Assembly (NCBI GenBank): GCA_003486785.1
Contig: DNFZ01000152.1
Location: 6,194 to 12,280 of the forward strand
Origin: Clostridiales bacterium
GTDB taxonomy: Bacteria > Bacillota > Clostridia > Christensenellales > CAG-138
DNA length: 6,087 nucleotides
Direction: 5' to 3'
The translations under genes were made by a program, and so were the position numbers. The notes below the pieces were generated by a model. That model was given only the letters and a program-made list of their open reading frames with translations, did not search any database and was not told where the DNA came from. Of the stretch, positions 5,740 through 6,087 are shown one piece after another (position 1 is the first letter of the stretch; each line of letters opens with the position of its first letter).

Positions 5740-5775
5740 CCGAATAAACTGCTCTTTCCGAATAAACTGCTTTTT
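5740..5775 (-). repeat. tandem 18-bp repeat in the glnA leader
   Basis: Two adjacent units, CCGAATAAACTGCTCTTT (5740-5757) and CCGAATAAACTGCTTTTT (5758-5775), match at 17 of 18 bases. The unit is not self-complementary. Its position in the mRNA leader makes it either a paired protein-binding site or a recent slippage duplication. Confidence 0.8.
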
Positions 5776-5814
5776 CTCGATGCATGTACCATATCCGGTT
5801 TACCCAGCGCCAAT

Positions 5815-5833
5815 GCGCGCTTTTCTTGCGCGC
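5815..5833 (-). other. GCGCGC hairpin in the glnA leader
   Basis: On the minus strand GCGCGC-AAGAAAA-GCGCGC forms a perfect 6-bp stem with a seven-base A-rich loop. The downstream arm can alternatively pair with a following GCGC across ATTG, so two exclusive folds exist. There is no U tract. Confidence 0.5.
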
Positions 5834-5869
5834 TTCGGCATCGCGGCGATTAGGCAGCCGTATTTTCGC

Positions 5870-5913
5870 AAAAAGCGCTCAAGCCGGGCGGAAAATCCCC
5901 CGGTTCGAACGCC
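5870..5913 (-). terminator. early intrinsic terminator / attenuator in the glnA leader
   Basis: Read on the minus strand, 5912-5899 pairs with 5888-5875 in a 14-position stem with one A-C mismatch and two G-U pairs, plus three inner pairs (GGA/TCC) closing a small U loop. Five U (5874-5870) follow immediately. The G-U pairs favour an RNA structure over a DNA palindrome. The hairpin starts about seven bases after the predicted RNA start, so most transcripts from the promoter could end at about 50 nt unless the fold is prevented. Alternatively it ends transcripts arriving from beyond the right edge. Confidence 0.7.
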
Positions 5914-5925
5914 ATTGTTCCTGCG

Positions 5926-5954
5926 AGTATACATAATATAGGAATGTCTGTCAA
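5926..5954 (-). promoter_or_regulatory. consensus sigma-A promoter of glnA
   Basis: On the minus strand a perfect -35 TTGACA (5954-5949) is followed by a 17-base spacer and -10 TATACT (5931-5926, five of six). Transcription should begin near 5919. No better promoter is seen between it and glnA. Confidence 0.85.
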
Positions 5955-6087
5955 GAATCGCATGAATGATATATCCTTCCCAGCTGCAAAAAAGGACGTA
6001 TGGGATGCTGCTAACCTGTTTCCCGTCTTTCGAATGCCCTCCTGCGCGATTTTTCGCAGGAAATCCTGCACAAATTTTGGGTTGACA
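5955..6087. other. gene-free right edge with tripartite inverted repeat (6040-6069)
   Basis: No supported gene. TCCTGCG (6040-6046), CGCAGGA (6055-6061) and TCCTGC (6064-6069) form three arms, of which the middle can pair with either side. There is no U tract in either direction. This lies upstream of the glnA promoter and could be an operator cluster or part of an intergenic repeat family. Confidence 0.4.

Larger units (their letters stand above)
5627..5919 (-). promoter_or_regulatory. long untranslated leader of glnA
   Basis: From the predicted RNA start (about 5919) to the glnA ATG is about 290 nt with no gene that has a ribosome site. It contains, in transcript order, an early terminator-like hairpin (5913-5870), a GCGCGC hairpin (5833-5815), a tandem 18-bp repeat (5775-5740) and a GC hairpin near the ribosome site (5682-5667). 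Such length and structure suggest RNA-level control. I did not recognise a glutamine, T-box or other known riboswitch core, nor the A1/G4 paired hexaloops of characterised ANTAR targets. Confidence 0.6.

Noticed and set aside
5640..5919. Canonical ANTAR dual-hexaloop target or known riboswitch in the glnA leader
   Set aside because: I searched the visible hairpins for paired six-base loops with A at position 1 and G at position 4 and found none, and no known riboswitch core was recognised.
5850..6071. 73-residue minus-strand reading frame upstream of glnA
   Set aside because: It would start with GTG without a ribosome site, contains the consensus glnA promoter and the early hairpin inside it, and resembles no known protein.
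6082..6087. TTGACA at the right edge as a plus-strand promoter
   Set aside because: The -10 region is outside the window, so it cannot be supported.

Overview
The window looks like chromosomal DNA of a moderately GC-rich Firmicute of the class Clostridia. The evidence is the gene content (a LytS/YhcK-type 5TM sensor, a leucine-rich-repeat lipoprotein with a clostridial-looking module, and a short type-I glutamine synthetase followed by an ANTAR regulator), the strong purine-rich Shine-Dalgarno sites, the TTG starts and the consensus sigma-A promoters. A narrower taxonomic call is not supported.

Layout. Bases 1-647 (minus) hold the N-terminal part of a membrane sensor whose C-terminus lies beyond the left edge. 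A gene-free divergent region (648-1090) carries several inverted repeats and a clear plus-strand promoter. From it run two plus-strand genes that are probably co-transcribed: an LRR lipoprotein (1091-2629) and a UbiA-superfamily prenyltransferase resembling decaprenyl-phosphate phosphoribosyltransferase (2675-3541). They end at a strong intrinsic terminator. From the right, on the minus strand, come a short glutamine synthetase (4409-5626) and then an ANTAR-domain regulator with a degenerate receiver (3745-4338). Their transcript probably ends at a second terminator placed tail-to-tail with the first.

Two places stand out. First, glnA has a near-perfect promoter (TTGACA, 17 bp, TATACT) followed by an untranslated leader of about 290 nt. 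Within a few bases of the predicted RNA start there is a long hairpin ending in five U, which is the shape of an intrinsic terminator. With an ANTAR (antiterminator-type) protein encoded immediately downstream of glnA, this suggests transcription attenuation of nitrogen assimilation, although I could not find a canonical ANTAR dual-hexaloop target. Second, the last 22 codons of the ANTAR gene, without its stop codon, are repeated as a 66-bp near-identical copy (64/66) 104 bp away, between the gene and its terminator.

How the genes may work together: glutamine synthetase makes glutamine from glutamate and ammonia, and the ANTAR protein is a plausible RNA-level regulator of the same operon or of other nitrogen genes. 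The LRR lipoprotein and the polyprenyl-phosphate transferase would both act at the cytoplasmic membrane or cell envelope, but a functional link between them rests only on adjacency. The 5TM sensor is divergent and may be unrelated.
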